Origin: UBA2108 sp963925495
GTDB lineage: Bacteria > Bacteroidota > Bacteroidia > Flavobacteriales_G > Salibacteraceae
DNA: 64,000 nucleotides
Assembly: GCA_963925495.1 (NCBI GenBank)
Contig: CAWUST010000032.1
Coordinates: forward strand, 17,969-81,968
Direction: 5' to 3'
The position numbers were made by a program, and so were the translations under genes. Shown in pieces: positions 36,013-43,365 of this stretch. Position 1 is the stretch's first letter; the number at the start of each line of letters is the position of its first letter. Below the pieces are notes generated by a model. The model did no database searches, was not told the origin of the DNA, and saw only the letters and a program-made list of their open reading frames with translations.

Positions 36013-36246
36013 ATGGAAATTGAAATTTTAACACCAGACAGAGACATTTTTAAAGGGGAAATTGTAAGCGCAACCTTTCCAGGAAAAGATGGGTCATTTG
36101 GAGTAATGAATAATCACGCTCCTATGATTGCTGCTCTTAAAGTTGGCGAAATTGTCGTGAAAAGTGAAAACGGCGAACAGGCATTCAAAGTAAAAGGTGG
36201 AGTAGTAGAGATATTGAAGAACAAGGTTATTGTTCTTGCGGAGTAA
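36013..36246 (+). CDS. atpC: ATP synthase F1 epsilon subunit
   Basis: A 77-residue epsilon subunit made only of the N-terminal beta sandwich (ILTPDRDIFKGEIVSATFPG, GSFGVMNNHAPMIAALKVGE). The C-terminal helical hairpin that inhibits ATP hydrolysis in E. coli is absent, as is usual in this phylum. It couples the rotor to F1. Translated from the atpD message and closed by a terminator. Confidence 0.95.
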   Translation: MEIEILTPDRDIFKGEIVSATFPGKDGSFGVMNNHAPMIAALKVGEIVVKSENGEQAFKVKGGVVEILKNKVIVLAE

Positions 36247-36280
36247 ATTCGTGTTTTAGTTGATAATTAAATAATTCCGC

Positions 36281-36312
36281 AAGAAAGGGGTTTCGAAAGA
36301 ATCCCCTTTTTT
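36281..36312 (+). terminator. intrinsic terminator after atpC
   Basis: A GGGG/CCCC stem extended by A-rich and T-rich arms, ending in six T residues. Confidence 0.8.
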
Positions 36313-36329
36313 CTTGCCTTAAAGTTTTT

Positions 36330-36656
36330 CTATTTCAACTTTTCATTATTTTTATGCCTGCCCTTATCTCGAATGCTTTTATTGATCATTCGAGTTTCAA
36401 AAGCTTTAGTAAGATCAATTCCAGTTTGATTAGCTAGACAAATAACAACGAACAATACATCGGCAAGTTCCTCACCTAGGTCTTTGTTTTTGTCTGATTC
36501 TTTTTCACTTTGCTCTCCATAACGCCGGGCAATAATACGAGCCACTTCGCCAACTTCTTCTGTTAGTTGAGCCATGTTAGTGAGTTCATTGAAGTAACGA
36601 ACACCCACCGTGTTTATCCATTCATCTACTTCTTTTTGTGCTTCTTCTAAAGTCAT
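36330..36656 (-). CDS. MazG-type nucleotide pyrophosphohydrolase
   Basis: A 108-residue all-helical NTP pyrophosphatase of the single-domain MazG/dCTPase class. The metal-binding acidic pattern is visible: LTEEVGEVARII in the first half, and LGEELADVLFVVICLANQTG in the second (ExxE and ExxxD type). Such enzymes clear non-canonical or excess nucleoside triphosphates. It lies 12 bases downstream of dtd on the same strand, so the two are co-transcribed. The exact substrate is not predictable. Confidence 0.87.
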   Translation of the reverse strand: MTLEEAQKEVDEWINTVGVRYFNELTNMAQLTEEVGEVARIIARRYGEQSEKESDKNKDLGEELADVLFVVICLANQTGIDLTKAFETRMINKSIRDKGRHKNNEKLK

Positions 36657-36668
36657 ATTTTAAAGGAT

Positions 36669-37121
36669 TTAATCTTTGTTTTTAGAATCAATAATAATAG
36701 TAACCGGACCAGAATTAACTAAACGGAGATCCATCATAGCGCCAAATTTTCCAGTTTCGATTTCTTTTCCCAAATCTTCGTTAAGTTGAATTATCATTTT
36801 TTCGTATAGTGGTATTGCAAATTCGGGACGAGCAGCACGAATGAATGAAGGACGATTTCCTTTTTTTGTTTTAGCATGAAGAGTGAACTGAGAAACCAAC
36901 AATATATTACCGTCAACTTCTGCTATGTTATTATTCATATTTCCTTCCTGATCATCAAATATCCGAAGGTTGCATATTTTTTTACTTAACCAAACAACAT
37001 CATCCATTGAATCTTCCGCTTCTATTCCAAGCAAGACCAAATAGCCAAGTTCAATATTACTAATTGGGTTAGAATCTACTAATACCGAAGCTTTTGATAC
37101 CCTCTGAATTACTACTTTCAT
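36669..37121 (-). CDS. dtd: D-aminoacyl-tRNA deacylase
   Basis: A 150-residue proofreading enzyme that removes D-amino acids (and glycine mischarged on tRNA-Ala) from tRNA. Signature sequences VSQFTLHAKTKKGNRPSF and the cross-subunit motif LVNSGPVTIIID are intact, the latter forming the Gly-cisPro-type chiral filter. Length matches Dtd (about 145-150). First gene of a short transcript with the MazG-type gene. Confidence 0.95.
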   Translation of the reverse strand: MKVVIQRVSKASVLVDSNPISNIELGYLVLLGIEAEDSMDDVVWLSKKICNLRIFDDQEGNMNNNIAEVDGNILLVSQFTLHAKTKKGNRPSFIRAARPEFAIPLYEKMIIQLNEDLGKEIETGKFGAMMDLRLVNSGPVTIIIDSKNKD

Positions 37122-37165
37122 TTAAGAGTCGAAAATATGAAATTCTCAGATAATAAAGAAAACCC

Positions 37166-37822
37166 TTATGAGTTTCCTTTGTTGTAATCTGCTAAAAATT
37201 GAGCTAACCCACTATCGGTAAGAGGGTGCTTTAAAAGACCAACAATAGAAGATAATGGTCCAGTCATAACATCAGCGCCAACTTCAGCACACTTAATTAC
37301 ATGCATGGTATGACGAATAGAGGCTGCCAATATTTGAGTGTCAAATAAGTAGTTATCGTAAATAAGGCGAATTTGTTCAATTAATTCAACTCCATCATAA
37401 GAAATGTCATCTAATCTACCGATAAAAGGAGACACATAAGTTGCTCCTGCTTTTGCTGCTAACAATGCTTGCCCAGCAGAAAATACCAAAGTACAATTGG
37501 TCTTAATTCCTTTGCTAGAAAAATATTTTAATGCCTTAATTCCGTCTTTTATCATTGGAATTTTTACAACAATATTTTCATGAAGTTTAGCAAGTTCTTC
37601 CCCTTCGCGAATCATACCTTCCAAATCGGTAGAAATTACTTCGGCACTTACGTCACCTTCCACGATATTACAAATGTCAACATAGTGCTTAATGATGTTT
37701 TCTTTTCCAGTAATTCCTTCTTTCGCCATCAACGATGGGTTAGTGGTTACACCGTCTAAAACACCTAATTCTTGTGCCTCTTTTATTTGTGCAAGATTTG
37801 CAGTATCGATAAAAAATTTCAT
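37166..37822 (-). CDS. tal: transaldolase / fructose-6-phosphate aldolase family
   Basis: A 218-residue short-type (TalC/FsaA) transaldolase. It starts MKFFIDTANLAQIKEAQELG, has the standard TTNPSLMAKEG loop and the Schiff-base lysine in VVKIPMIKDGIKA (residue 86), followed by NCTLVFSAGQALLA. The phenylalanine in VSPFIGRLDD, where FsaA has tyrosine, favours true transaldolase activity over fructose-6-phosphate aldolase. It gives a useful internal reference for the divergent transaldolase-CBS fusion at 22273-23283. Confidence 0.93.
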   Translation of the reverse strand: MKFFIDTANLAQIKEAQELGVLDGVTTNPSLMAKEGITGKENIIKHYVDICNIVEGDVSAEVISTDLEGMIREGEELAKLHENIVVKIPMIKDGIKALKYFSSKGIKTNCTLVFSAGQALLAAKAGATYVSPFIGRLDDISYDGVELIEQIRLIYDNYLFDTQILAASIRHTMHVIKCAEVGADVMTGPLSSIVGLLKHPLTDSGLAQFLADYNKGNS

Positions 37823-37848
37823 TTTTTGAGCTATTAAATTATGTTTAA

Positions 37849-37856
37849 CAAAAGTA
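37849..37856 (-). promoter_or_regulatory. promoter -7 box of the transaldolase gene
   Basis: The minus strand reads TACTTTTG, 26 bases upstream of the ATG. Confidence 0.6.
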
Positions 37857-37945
37857 TTTTTATAGAAAACAAATCACTAAAATATTAGCCGATTTATTTG
37901 GATACTTTTCAACGAAAAATTATTTTATTGTGGTTTTAATGATTT

Positions 37946-38572
37946 TTATTGTCGGTTGATTTTACCTCTCAAATGATCCACAAGAACTTCCAAGCCTTTA
38001 GTATAATGATGGTTGTTGGTAATAATTACGTGCGCATCGTCACGATAAGGTCTTAAGTATTTTTTATAGCTCGGCATAACATGGTTCTCCCATTGATATT
38101 TAACATCGTCTTCTGGGTATCCACGTTCTTTAATGTCCCGTTTTATTCTACGTTCTAGTTTTATAGAATCCCTAACATCAATATAAATTCGGAGGTCAAT
38201 TAAGTCTCTTATTTCCTGGTAATGAAAAACAAATAACCCTTCCAGTATAAGGATGGAGGCAGGTTCTATATTTATTGATTTCGCATTTTCGGGACTTACA
38301 TTGAAAGTGTACTCCGTTATTTTAATAGATTTATTATCTATTAATGCAAGTATGTCTTTGTGAAAACTAGCACGATCAATGGATCCGGGAAGATCAAAAT
38401 TAATTTTCCCATTTTCGTCGATGAGTTGTTTTTCTTTTGGAAAATAATAGTTGTCTTGGGAAACAACAGTAATTTCTTTGGTGTTGAATGTTTGTTTAAG
38501 TTCAGAAATGAAAGATGTTTTTCCTGAGGCACTTCCGCCGGCAATTCCAACGATATATGGTTTTTTAAACAT
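37946..38572 (-). CDS. udk: uridine kinase
   Basis: A 208-residue P-loop kinase phosphorylating uridine and cytidine for pyrimidine salvage. The phosphate loop GIAGGSASGKTSFI comes right after the start MFKKPYIV at the ATG at 38572. The frame stays open to 38725, but that extension runs through the SRP RNA gene and is not coding. Other motifs are VVSQDNYYFPKE, FDLPGSIDRASF and RIKRDIKERGYPEDDV. It starts immediately after the SRP RNA terminator and is probably expressed by readthrough or from a weak box just ahead. Confidence 0.93.
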   Translation of the reverse strand: MFKKPYIVGIAGGSASGKTSFISELKQTFNTKEITVVSQDNYYFPKEKQLIDENGKINFDLPGSIDRASFHKDILALIDNKSIKITEYTFNVSPENAKSINIEPASILILEGLFVFHYQEIRDLIDLRIYIDVRDSIKLERRIKRDIKERGYPEDDVKYQWENHVMPSYKKYLRPYRDDAHVIITNNHHYTKGLEVLVDHLRGKINRQ

Positions 38573-38594
38573 CAAAATATAGGGTATAAAAAAA

Positions 38595-38691
38595 GGGTAA
38601 GCTACTTTTATCGCACCGCTACAACTATTTACCCTTGCTACCTTCCGGTCCTGGGGGAGTTCAATAGGAGCTGGTCGTAAAAGACTTACCC
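38595..38691 (-). ncRNA. ffs: signal recognition particle RNA (4.5S type)
   Basis: On the minus strand a 97-base RNA starts GGGTAAG and ends CTTACCC, which pair as the closing helix, followed by a T run (transcription stop). The apical region holds the invariant SRP motif GACCGGAAGGTAGC, containing the GGAA tetraloop and the Ffh-binding internal loop. A TACTTTTG promoter box ends five bases before the first G. It is the small bacterial form without an Alu domain. It guides ribosomes making membrane proteins together with Ffh and FtsY. Confidence 0.95.
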
Positions 38692-38695
38692 AGCG

Positions 38696-38703
38696 CAAAA
38701 GTA
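38696..38703 (-). promoter_or_regulatory. ffs promoter -7 box
   Basis: The minus strand reads TACTTTTG; the predicted RNA begins five bases after it, which calibrates the start-site distance for other promoters in the window. Confidence 0.8.
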
Positions 38704-38793
38704 CTCGTCTGTTTATGATGTGCAAGTAATTTTCGTTTTATTATTCTAAACAATTTCATGATTTTTTAGGAAGCTTTAAAGAGGCTAATAATT

Positions 38794-38801
38794 TACATTT
38801 G
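38794..38801 (+). promoter_or_regulatory. promoter -7 box of the DUF4199 gene
   Basis: TACATTTG matches TAnnTTTG, 20 bases upstream of the ATG at 38822. Confidence 0.65.
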
Positions 38802-38821
38802 TAGGCTAAAAATATTTATAA

Positions 38822-39382
38822 ATGAAAATAAATAAAGATTTTATACTTCAATATGGTTTACTATATGGAGTAACCATGTCTGGCTATTCATTGATTAGTT
38901 ATATCATCGGAATTGATTTTATGCTTAACTGGTTTAATGTTGGTTTTGCGTTCTTATTACCATTTGGTTTGACTTATTATATTGGAACTATTTCTCGTTC
39001 AAAAAATGGAGGTTTTATTTCATGGAAAGAAGCTTTTACAGAATTGTTTTTGGTTTTGGCAGCTGGTTTTTTTGTTATTGTAGCTTTTGATTTTGTCTTG
39101 AACACATTAATAGAACCAGAACTTCCCATGGAATTATATGATAAAGTTGTTGAAAAAACAATGAAGATGCTGCAAGGGATTGGAAGTGATGAAGCCACAC
39201 TAAATGAGACTTATAAGAAATTTGAAGAAGGTAGAGTTGCTGTATCAGAAAAGTATACTGCTTTTGGAGTAATTAGAACGTATATGTCAGGTTTGTTTTT
39301 TCAAGGATTGGTTGCAGCATTAATTGCATTGTTTATTAAAAAGAATAACCCAAATCTATTTTCTGAATCAGAAGAGAATTAA
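38822..39382 (+). CDS. DUF4199 membrane protein
   Basis: A 186-residue protein with four hydrophobic segments (GLLYGVTMSGYSLISYIIGI, WFNVGFAFLLPFGLTYYIG, FTELFLVLAAGFFVIVAF and the last near FFQGLVAALIALFI) and a charged loop after the third. It matches the DUF4199 family common in Bacteroidota. It lies eight bases before a membrane glycosyltransferase gene, a pairing often seen in this phylum, suggesting a shared job at the inner membrane, perhaps handling a lipid-linked sugar. Function is unknown. Confidence 0.85.
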   Translation: MKINKDFILQYGLLYGVTMSGYSLISYIIGIDFMLNWFNVGFAFLLPFGLTYYIGTISRSKNGGFISWKEAFTELFLVLAAGFFVIVAFDFVLNTLIEPELPMELYDKVVEKTMKMLQGIGSDEATLNETYKKFEEGRVAVSEKYTAFGVIRTYMSGLFFQGLVAALIALFIKKNNPNLFSESEEN

Positions 39383-39390
39383 TATTTTTT

Positions 39391-40365
39391 ATGGATATTT
39401 CTTTAGTAATTCCTGCATACAACGAGGACGAATCTTTACCAGAACTTAGCAATTGGATTGACAAGGTAATGGTGGCCAATAATTTCAGTTATGAAGTACT
39501 ATATATCGATGATGGAAGTACGGATAATACGTGGAAAGTAATTGAGTCTCTTGGAGCAGAAAACCCTTTTATTAAAGGAATTAGGTTCAGAAGAAATTAC
39601 GGAAAATCGGGAGCCTTAAATGTTGGGTTCGCCGAGGCAAACGGTGATGTTGTAATTACCATGGATGCTGACTTACAAGATAGCCCGGATGAAATTCCAG
39701 GTTTGTACAACATGATTATCAAAGAAGGATTTGATTTGGTGTCGGGTTGGAAAAAGGAACGTCACGATCCAATTTCTAAAACGATTCCTACAAAACTCTA
39801 TAATTGGGCAACTCGTGTTATGAGTGGTATTTACCTTCATGATTTTAATTGTGGACTGAAGGCATACAGACAGGATGTGGTAAAGTCTGTTGAAGTATAT
39901 GGTGAAATGCACAGGTATATACCTGTCTTGGCCAAAAGAGCTGGATTTCCAAAAATAGGGGAGAAGGTCGTGAAACATCAAGCAAGAAAGTTTGGCGTTT
40001 CTAAATTTGGATTAATGCGGTTTGTAAATGGGCCTCTTGATTTGCTTTCCATAATGTTCGTTTCGAAGTTTGGAAGGAAACCGATGCATATTTTTGGAAT
40101 GTTGGGGACATTGTTATTCGCTATTGGTTTTGGAGCAGCGGTTTTTGTTGGAGTAGAAAAACTTTATTTTGTAAGTATTGGAGTAAAGGCTAAACTGGTT
40201 ACTTCCAATCCGTTTTTTTACATTGGACTAACTTCTATGGTGTTGGGTACTCAACTCTTTTTAGCTGGTTTTCTGGGCGAATTAGTCTCTAGAAACAACC
40301 CAGAAAGAAATTTGTATTTAGAAAGTTCTAGAGTAAATCTTTCGCAAATATTAAGCCTTAAGTAA
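39391..40365 (+). CDS. family 2 glycosyltransferase, polyprenyl-phosphate type
   Basis: A 324-residue GT2 enzyme with GT-A fold at the N-terminus and two membrane helices at the end (FGMLGTLLFAIGFGAAVFVG and PFFYIGLTSMVLGTQLFLAG). Motifs are VIPAYNEDESLPELSNWI, LYIDDGSTDNTW and the metal-binding MDADLQDSPDEIP. This plan resembles GtrB and ArnC, which load a sugar onto undecaprenyl phosphate. Sugar and final acceptor are unknown. Co-transcribed with the DUF4199 gene. Confidence 0.9.
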   Translation: MDISLVIPAYNEDESLPELSNWIDKVMVANNFSYEVLYIDDGSTDNTWKVIESLGAENPFIKGIRFRRNYGKSGALNVGFAEANGDVVITMDADLQDSPDEIPGLYNMIIKEGFDLVSGWKKERHDPISKTIPTKLYNWATRVMSGIYLHDFNCGLKAYRQDVVKSVEVYGEMHRYIPVLAKRAGFPKIGEKVVKHQARKFGVSKFGLMRFVNGPLDLLSIMFVSKFGRKPMHIFGMLGTLLFAIGFGAAVFVGVEKLYFVSIGVKAKLVTSNPFFYIGLTSMVLGTQLFLAGFLGELVSRNNPERNLYLESSRVNLSQILSLK

Positions 40366-40373
40366 GATTAATT

Positions 40374-41239
40374 TTAATTTACGATTTGGTTTCTTATCCC
40401 CTCGACTTTCTCTCGAATTTCAGATAAGTCACTAAGATTAAGAACCACAGTGTCACTAATTTGAGTAACTCTTATTGACGTAGTTAACTTTTCAAATTCA
40501 ATTAATTCTATCTCTAAAGCTACAACTTCACGTGTTTTACTTGTAAGTTGTGCTAGTTCATAATTGATGCCTTGTAACATTTCTAATTGACTAGATATGT
40601 GTTTCAAATTAGCCGAATCAACGGAATTTGAATAGGTTTCTTGAGAATTAAAAGCGAGATACGCACTTTCTACCCAAGCTCCTGTATAAAAAAGTATGGC
40701 TCTCTCCTGAATTCCGTTTTTCCTTAAAGTTTCATCCAAATCTTCTTGAATACTTTGAGCCATTCGTCTCATTGAATCTTGATTTCCCAAACTAGAAGTA
40801 AAAGCAGTTGCCAAAACTTCATAATTGAAAATTTCAGTAAGCCCAATGCCTTTGGATAAAATCCTCATAATCATTAAATATTCTGATGCAGATTGCCCAT
40901 ATCATTCATAACGCAATAACTTAAATCTGCGGAGTATACTCCAAAATTCAAAGCTTTTTTTGTATGTGTGTTGTACTTTTCGAAGTTAAAAGATGGGTTT
41001 GTAATATCGGGAATAAATCGCATTCCCGAATTTTTATAATTTTGAGCTAACTCAATGGAAGAAGGGAATTAAAGGGCTTTTCTGTCAATTAAATTTATTT
41101 TTAATTTGAAGGTTTCAAAGTCTTCAATGGCTTCTTGAGCTATCCCTTCCGTATTTACTTCGTAGTCCACGTTATTTTCATCACAGGAGCATAAAACACC
41201 AACAAAAGCAGAAATAATTAAGTAAGTGGTTAATCTCAT
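40374..41239 (-). pseudogene. broken paralogue of the adjacent lipoprotein gene
   Basis: The minus strand encodes a damaged relative of the gene at 41353-42168. The N-terminal piece (from 41239) has a signal sequence and lipobox LCSC, then hits TAA at 41069-41071. The same frame continues past this stop with ELAQNYKNSGMRFIPDI and FGVYSADLSYCVMND, matching the RLFQLNCPYNPD and FGAYAASFVYCASYE region of the intact copy, until TAA at 40874. A frameshift there leads into the last 166 codons (GIGLTEIF to RNQIVN), which align with the C-terminal half. One nonsense mutation plus one frameshift make it a pseudogene, unless these are sequencing errors. Confidence 0.8.
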
Positions 41240-41352
41240 AATTTGTAAAAAGTACAACGAACTGAATTAATGATTTTCATTAAATGGGATAATTGTATTA
41301 ATCTGTCTTTATTGTTAAGTATTTTATTTTACTTTGCCGATTAAATTATACT

Positions 41353-42168
41353 GTGATTAGATCTGTTTTAATAATTTTTTGTGTTTCCGTGTTTTTCTTC
41401 GGCTGTGATTTTGTAGGTCAAGATGAACAGTTTGATGCGGATGTCATTCTTGCTGATAGTATTTCCGATAAGTTTACTCATGAACTCGGTACAGTTCGAA
41501 AAAACATTGAACAAAGCGCAACTATGTACAACCGACTTTTTCAATTAAATTGTCCTTATAACCCAGATCTTCCCCTGCCAAATCAAAGAGAATACGAATT
41601 GACTTCGCAGAAGGCTATTGGTTTTGGTGCTTATGCAGCAAGTTTTGTTTACTGTGCATCTTATGAGCAAACGCAACAGGCCAATAAATACCTAGATTTT
41701 ATTATTGTTCTTTCGGAAGAATTAGGGATTAGAGGAGCTTTTGATGAGGAAGACCTAAATATGCTTTTATCCAATGATACAAGTATGAATAAATCCACGA
41801 CATTAACAAGAGTTTATCTAAAAGCAACGGAACAGCTTTATACCCAAGAACGTGCAATTTTAGTTAGTTACATGGTAGTTGGAGGTTGGGTAGAAGGAAT
41901 GAAAATGAGTTATGAGACTTGCGGGAAGTATCTAGAAAAAGAAGGAATTCGTTTGAGGATTTACGATCAAACTTTTAGTTATTACAATTGTATTCGAATA
42001 TTAGATACTTTTTCTGAAGTTGAAGACGTTGCTGAACTAAAAGCTAAATTAAGTGTATTGGAACCTATGATTGACCAAGTTGTAAAAACTCGAGGTGATA
42101 TTGATGAGGTTCTTTTTAGCCAGGTACAAGATGCTATTGCAATCCTTAGAGAAGACATTCACAACTAA
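41353..42168 (+). CDS. lipoprotein of unknown function
   Basis: A 271-residue predicted lipoprotein starting with GTG at 41353: short hydrophobic leader and lipobox VFFFGC, Cys18 acylated. The mature part is almost entirely helical, with conserved-looking segments SQKAIGFGAYAASFVYCAS, SEELGIRGAFDE, VGGWVEGMKMSYETCG and SQVQDAIAILREDI. A decayed paralogue lies head to head on the other strand, so the pair arose by inverted duplication. I do not recognise a characterised family. Two further cysteine pairs are present in the mature domain. Confidence 0.75.
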   Translation: MIRSVLIIFCVSVFFFGCDFVGQDEQFDADVILADSISDKFTHELGTVRKNIEQSATMYNRLFQLNCPYNPDLPLPNQREYELTSQKAIGFGAYAASFVYCASYEQTQQANKYLDFIIVLSEELGIRGAFDEEDLNMLLSNDTSMNKSTTLTRVYLKATEQLYTQERAILVSYMVVGGWVEGMKMSYETCGKYLEKEGIRLRIYDQTFSYYNCIRILDTFSEVEDVAELKAKLSVLEPMIDQVVKTRGDIDEVLFSQVQDAIAILREDIHN

Positions 42169-42226
42169 TTTAAAATAAAAGCCATTTTTTTTAATTTTTG
42201 ATAATACTTTATTGGTAAAAGAGTGT

Positions 42227-42234
42227 TACTTTTG
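42227..42234 (+). promoter_or_regulatory. promoter -7 box upstream of tRNA-Pro
   Basis: TACTTTTG matches TAnnTTTG, about 185 bases ahead of the tRNA. No open frame lies between, so the transcript would begin with a long untranslated leader. Confidence 0.6.
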
Positions 42235-42420
42235 CCGCCCGGTTGAGAGGCTTGAATTTTTCAATAATCTTAATGGAGTTAGTTCCCAAAAATTTTCAGA
42301 AGTTTTTAGAAAGGATTTATTCTTTCGAGAAATGTAATGTTACGAGGTGTAGCATTCTCGAAAGCATTCGGGAGGTTATGCTCCTATAATGAATAATATT
42401 CATTATAGATAATAACGCTA
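42235..42420 (+). other. hairpin-rich leader of the tRNA-Pro transcript
   Basis: Three hairpins follow one another: 42324-42334 with 42353-42363 (TTCGAGAA/TTCTCGAA arms), 42371-42374 with 42381-42384 (GGAG/CTCC), and a perfect 11-base stem 42384-42394 with 42398-42408. In addition 42335-42353 matches 42413-42431, which spans the tRNA 5' end, at 16 of 19 bases, all differences being transitions. It looks like a partial, mutated copy of the tRNA start. Whether it is a functional leader or debris is open. Confidence 0.55.
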
Positions 42421-42495
42421 CGGGGTGTAGCGTAGCCCGGTTATCGCGCCGCGTTTGGGACGCGGAGGTCGCAGGTTCGAATCCTGCCACCCCGA
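42421..42495 (+). tRNA. tRNA-Pro (anticodon UGG)
   Basis: A 75-base cloverleaf: acceptor arm CGGGGTG with CACCCCG, anticodon stem CCGCG/CGCGG around loop TTTGGGA (anticodon TGG at 42456-42458), T arm GCAGGTTCGAATCCTGC. The CCA end is not encoded, as is common in Bacteroidota. A terminator follows directly. Confidence 0.96.
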
Positions 42496-42496
42496 C

Positions 42497-42530
42497 AAAA
42501 AAGCCTGATACGAAAGTATCGGGCTTTTTT
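42497..42530 (+). terminator. intrinsic terminator after tRNA-Pro
   Basis: AAAAAGCCTGATAC pairs with GTATCGGGCTTTTT around a GAAA tetraloop, with one G-U pair. Confidence 0.93.
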
Positions 42531-42714
42531 ATTTAAATAAAAAAGACCAACAGATGGCTTCGGATGTCTCCAATCCCCAAATCAGGATCACCGACTAATG
42601 TGGCTTGGATATAAATAACCGCATACTAACTCTGCTTTAAAAATCCATCAAAATTTTAAAACTTAATTTTGACAAAAATTAGTTCTTAATTTTGTAGATT
42701 AACGCAATACATAA

Positions 42715-43281
42715 TTGGAAAATAAAACTTTTAAAATATCTGTAAAAAACATGGTTTGCAACCGCTGTATAAAAGTGGTTAAGGATGAATTAAGCGCAAA
42801 AAATATTGATTTTTTGGATGTGGAATTGGGTAATATTTATTTTGAAAACCAAATTTCTGATGCAACAAAAAATCAAATTTCAATTCTTTTAGAAAAGGAA
42901 GGGTTTGAATTATTAGAAGACCGTGAAGCCAAAATAATAAGTGAAATTAAGTCTTTAGTAATTGAGCATAATCATTCCAAAAAAGGCAACAAACAAAAGC
43001 TATCGACATTTTTAGCAACTAGCATTGGAGTGGATTATACTCTACTAAGTAAAATGTTTTCAAATATAGAAGGTCGTTCCATAGAAAATTATGTTATAGC
43101 TCAAAAAATAGAAAAAGCAAAAGAGTTGTTGATTTACAACGAATTAACTCTTTCTCAGATTTCTTATGAGTTAGATTATAGCAGCCCACAACATTTATCT
43201 CGCCAATTCAGACAGGTCATTGGACTTACTCCTTCGGAATTTAAAAAAATTGGGAACCGTAAGAATTTAGATACGATTTAA
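42715..43281 (+). CDS. HMA-AraC fusion, probable copper-responsive regulator
   Basis: A 188-residue protein joining a heavy-metal-associated domain to an AraC DNA-binding domain. The N-terminal part has the CxxC metal site in ISVKNMVCNRCIKVV (residues 14-17 region), followed by beta strands of the HMA fold. Residues about 85-180 are an AraC/XylS double helix-turn-helix (AKELLIYNELTLSQISYELD and SSPQHLSRQFRQVIGLTPSE). The start is a TTG at 42715; a later ATG would cut the first HMA strand. It lies 84 bases upstream of copA in the same direction. I infer direct Cu(I) sensing and control of copA. Confidence 0.82.
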   Translation: MENKTFKISVKNMVCNRCIKVVKDELSAKNIDFLDVELGNIYFENQISDATKNQISILLEKEGFELLEDREAKIISEIKSLVIEHNHSKKGNKQKLSTFLATSIGVDYTLLSKMFSNIEGRSIENYVIAQKIEKAKELLIYNELTLSQISYELDYSSPQHLSRQFRQVIGLTPSEFKKIGNRKNLDTI

Positions 43282-43365
43282 CCATAATTGTGCACAAGAA
43301 TTGGCTTTGAAGTCTTAACATTTGCATTTCAGAGTTTGAAATGAATTTGCTTTTGATCTAATCCC

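Noticed and set aside
38573..38725. N-terminal extension of uridine kinase
   Set aside because: The frame is open, but it crosses the SRP RNA gene and its terminator; the kinase fold starts at the ATG at 38572.
42335..42431. Integration (att) site at tRNA-Pro
   Set aside because: The repeat copies the 5' end of the tRNA, not the 3' end used by most integrases, and no integrase gene is nearby.
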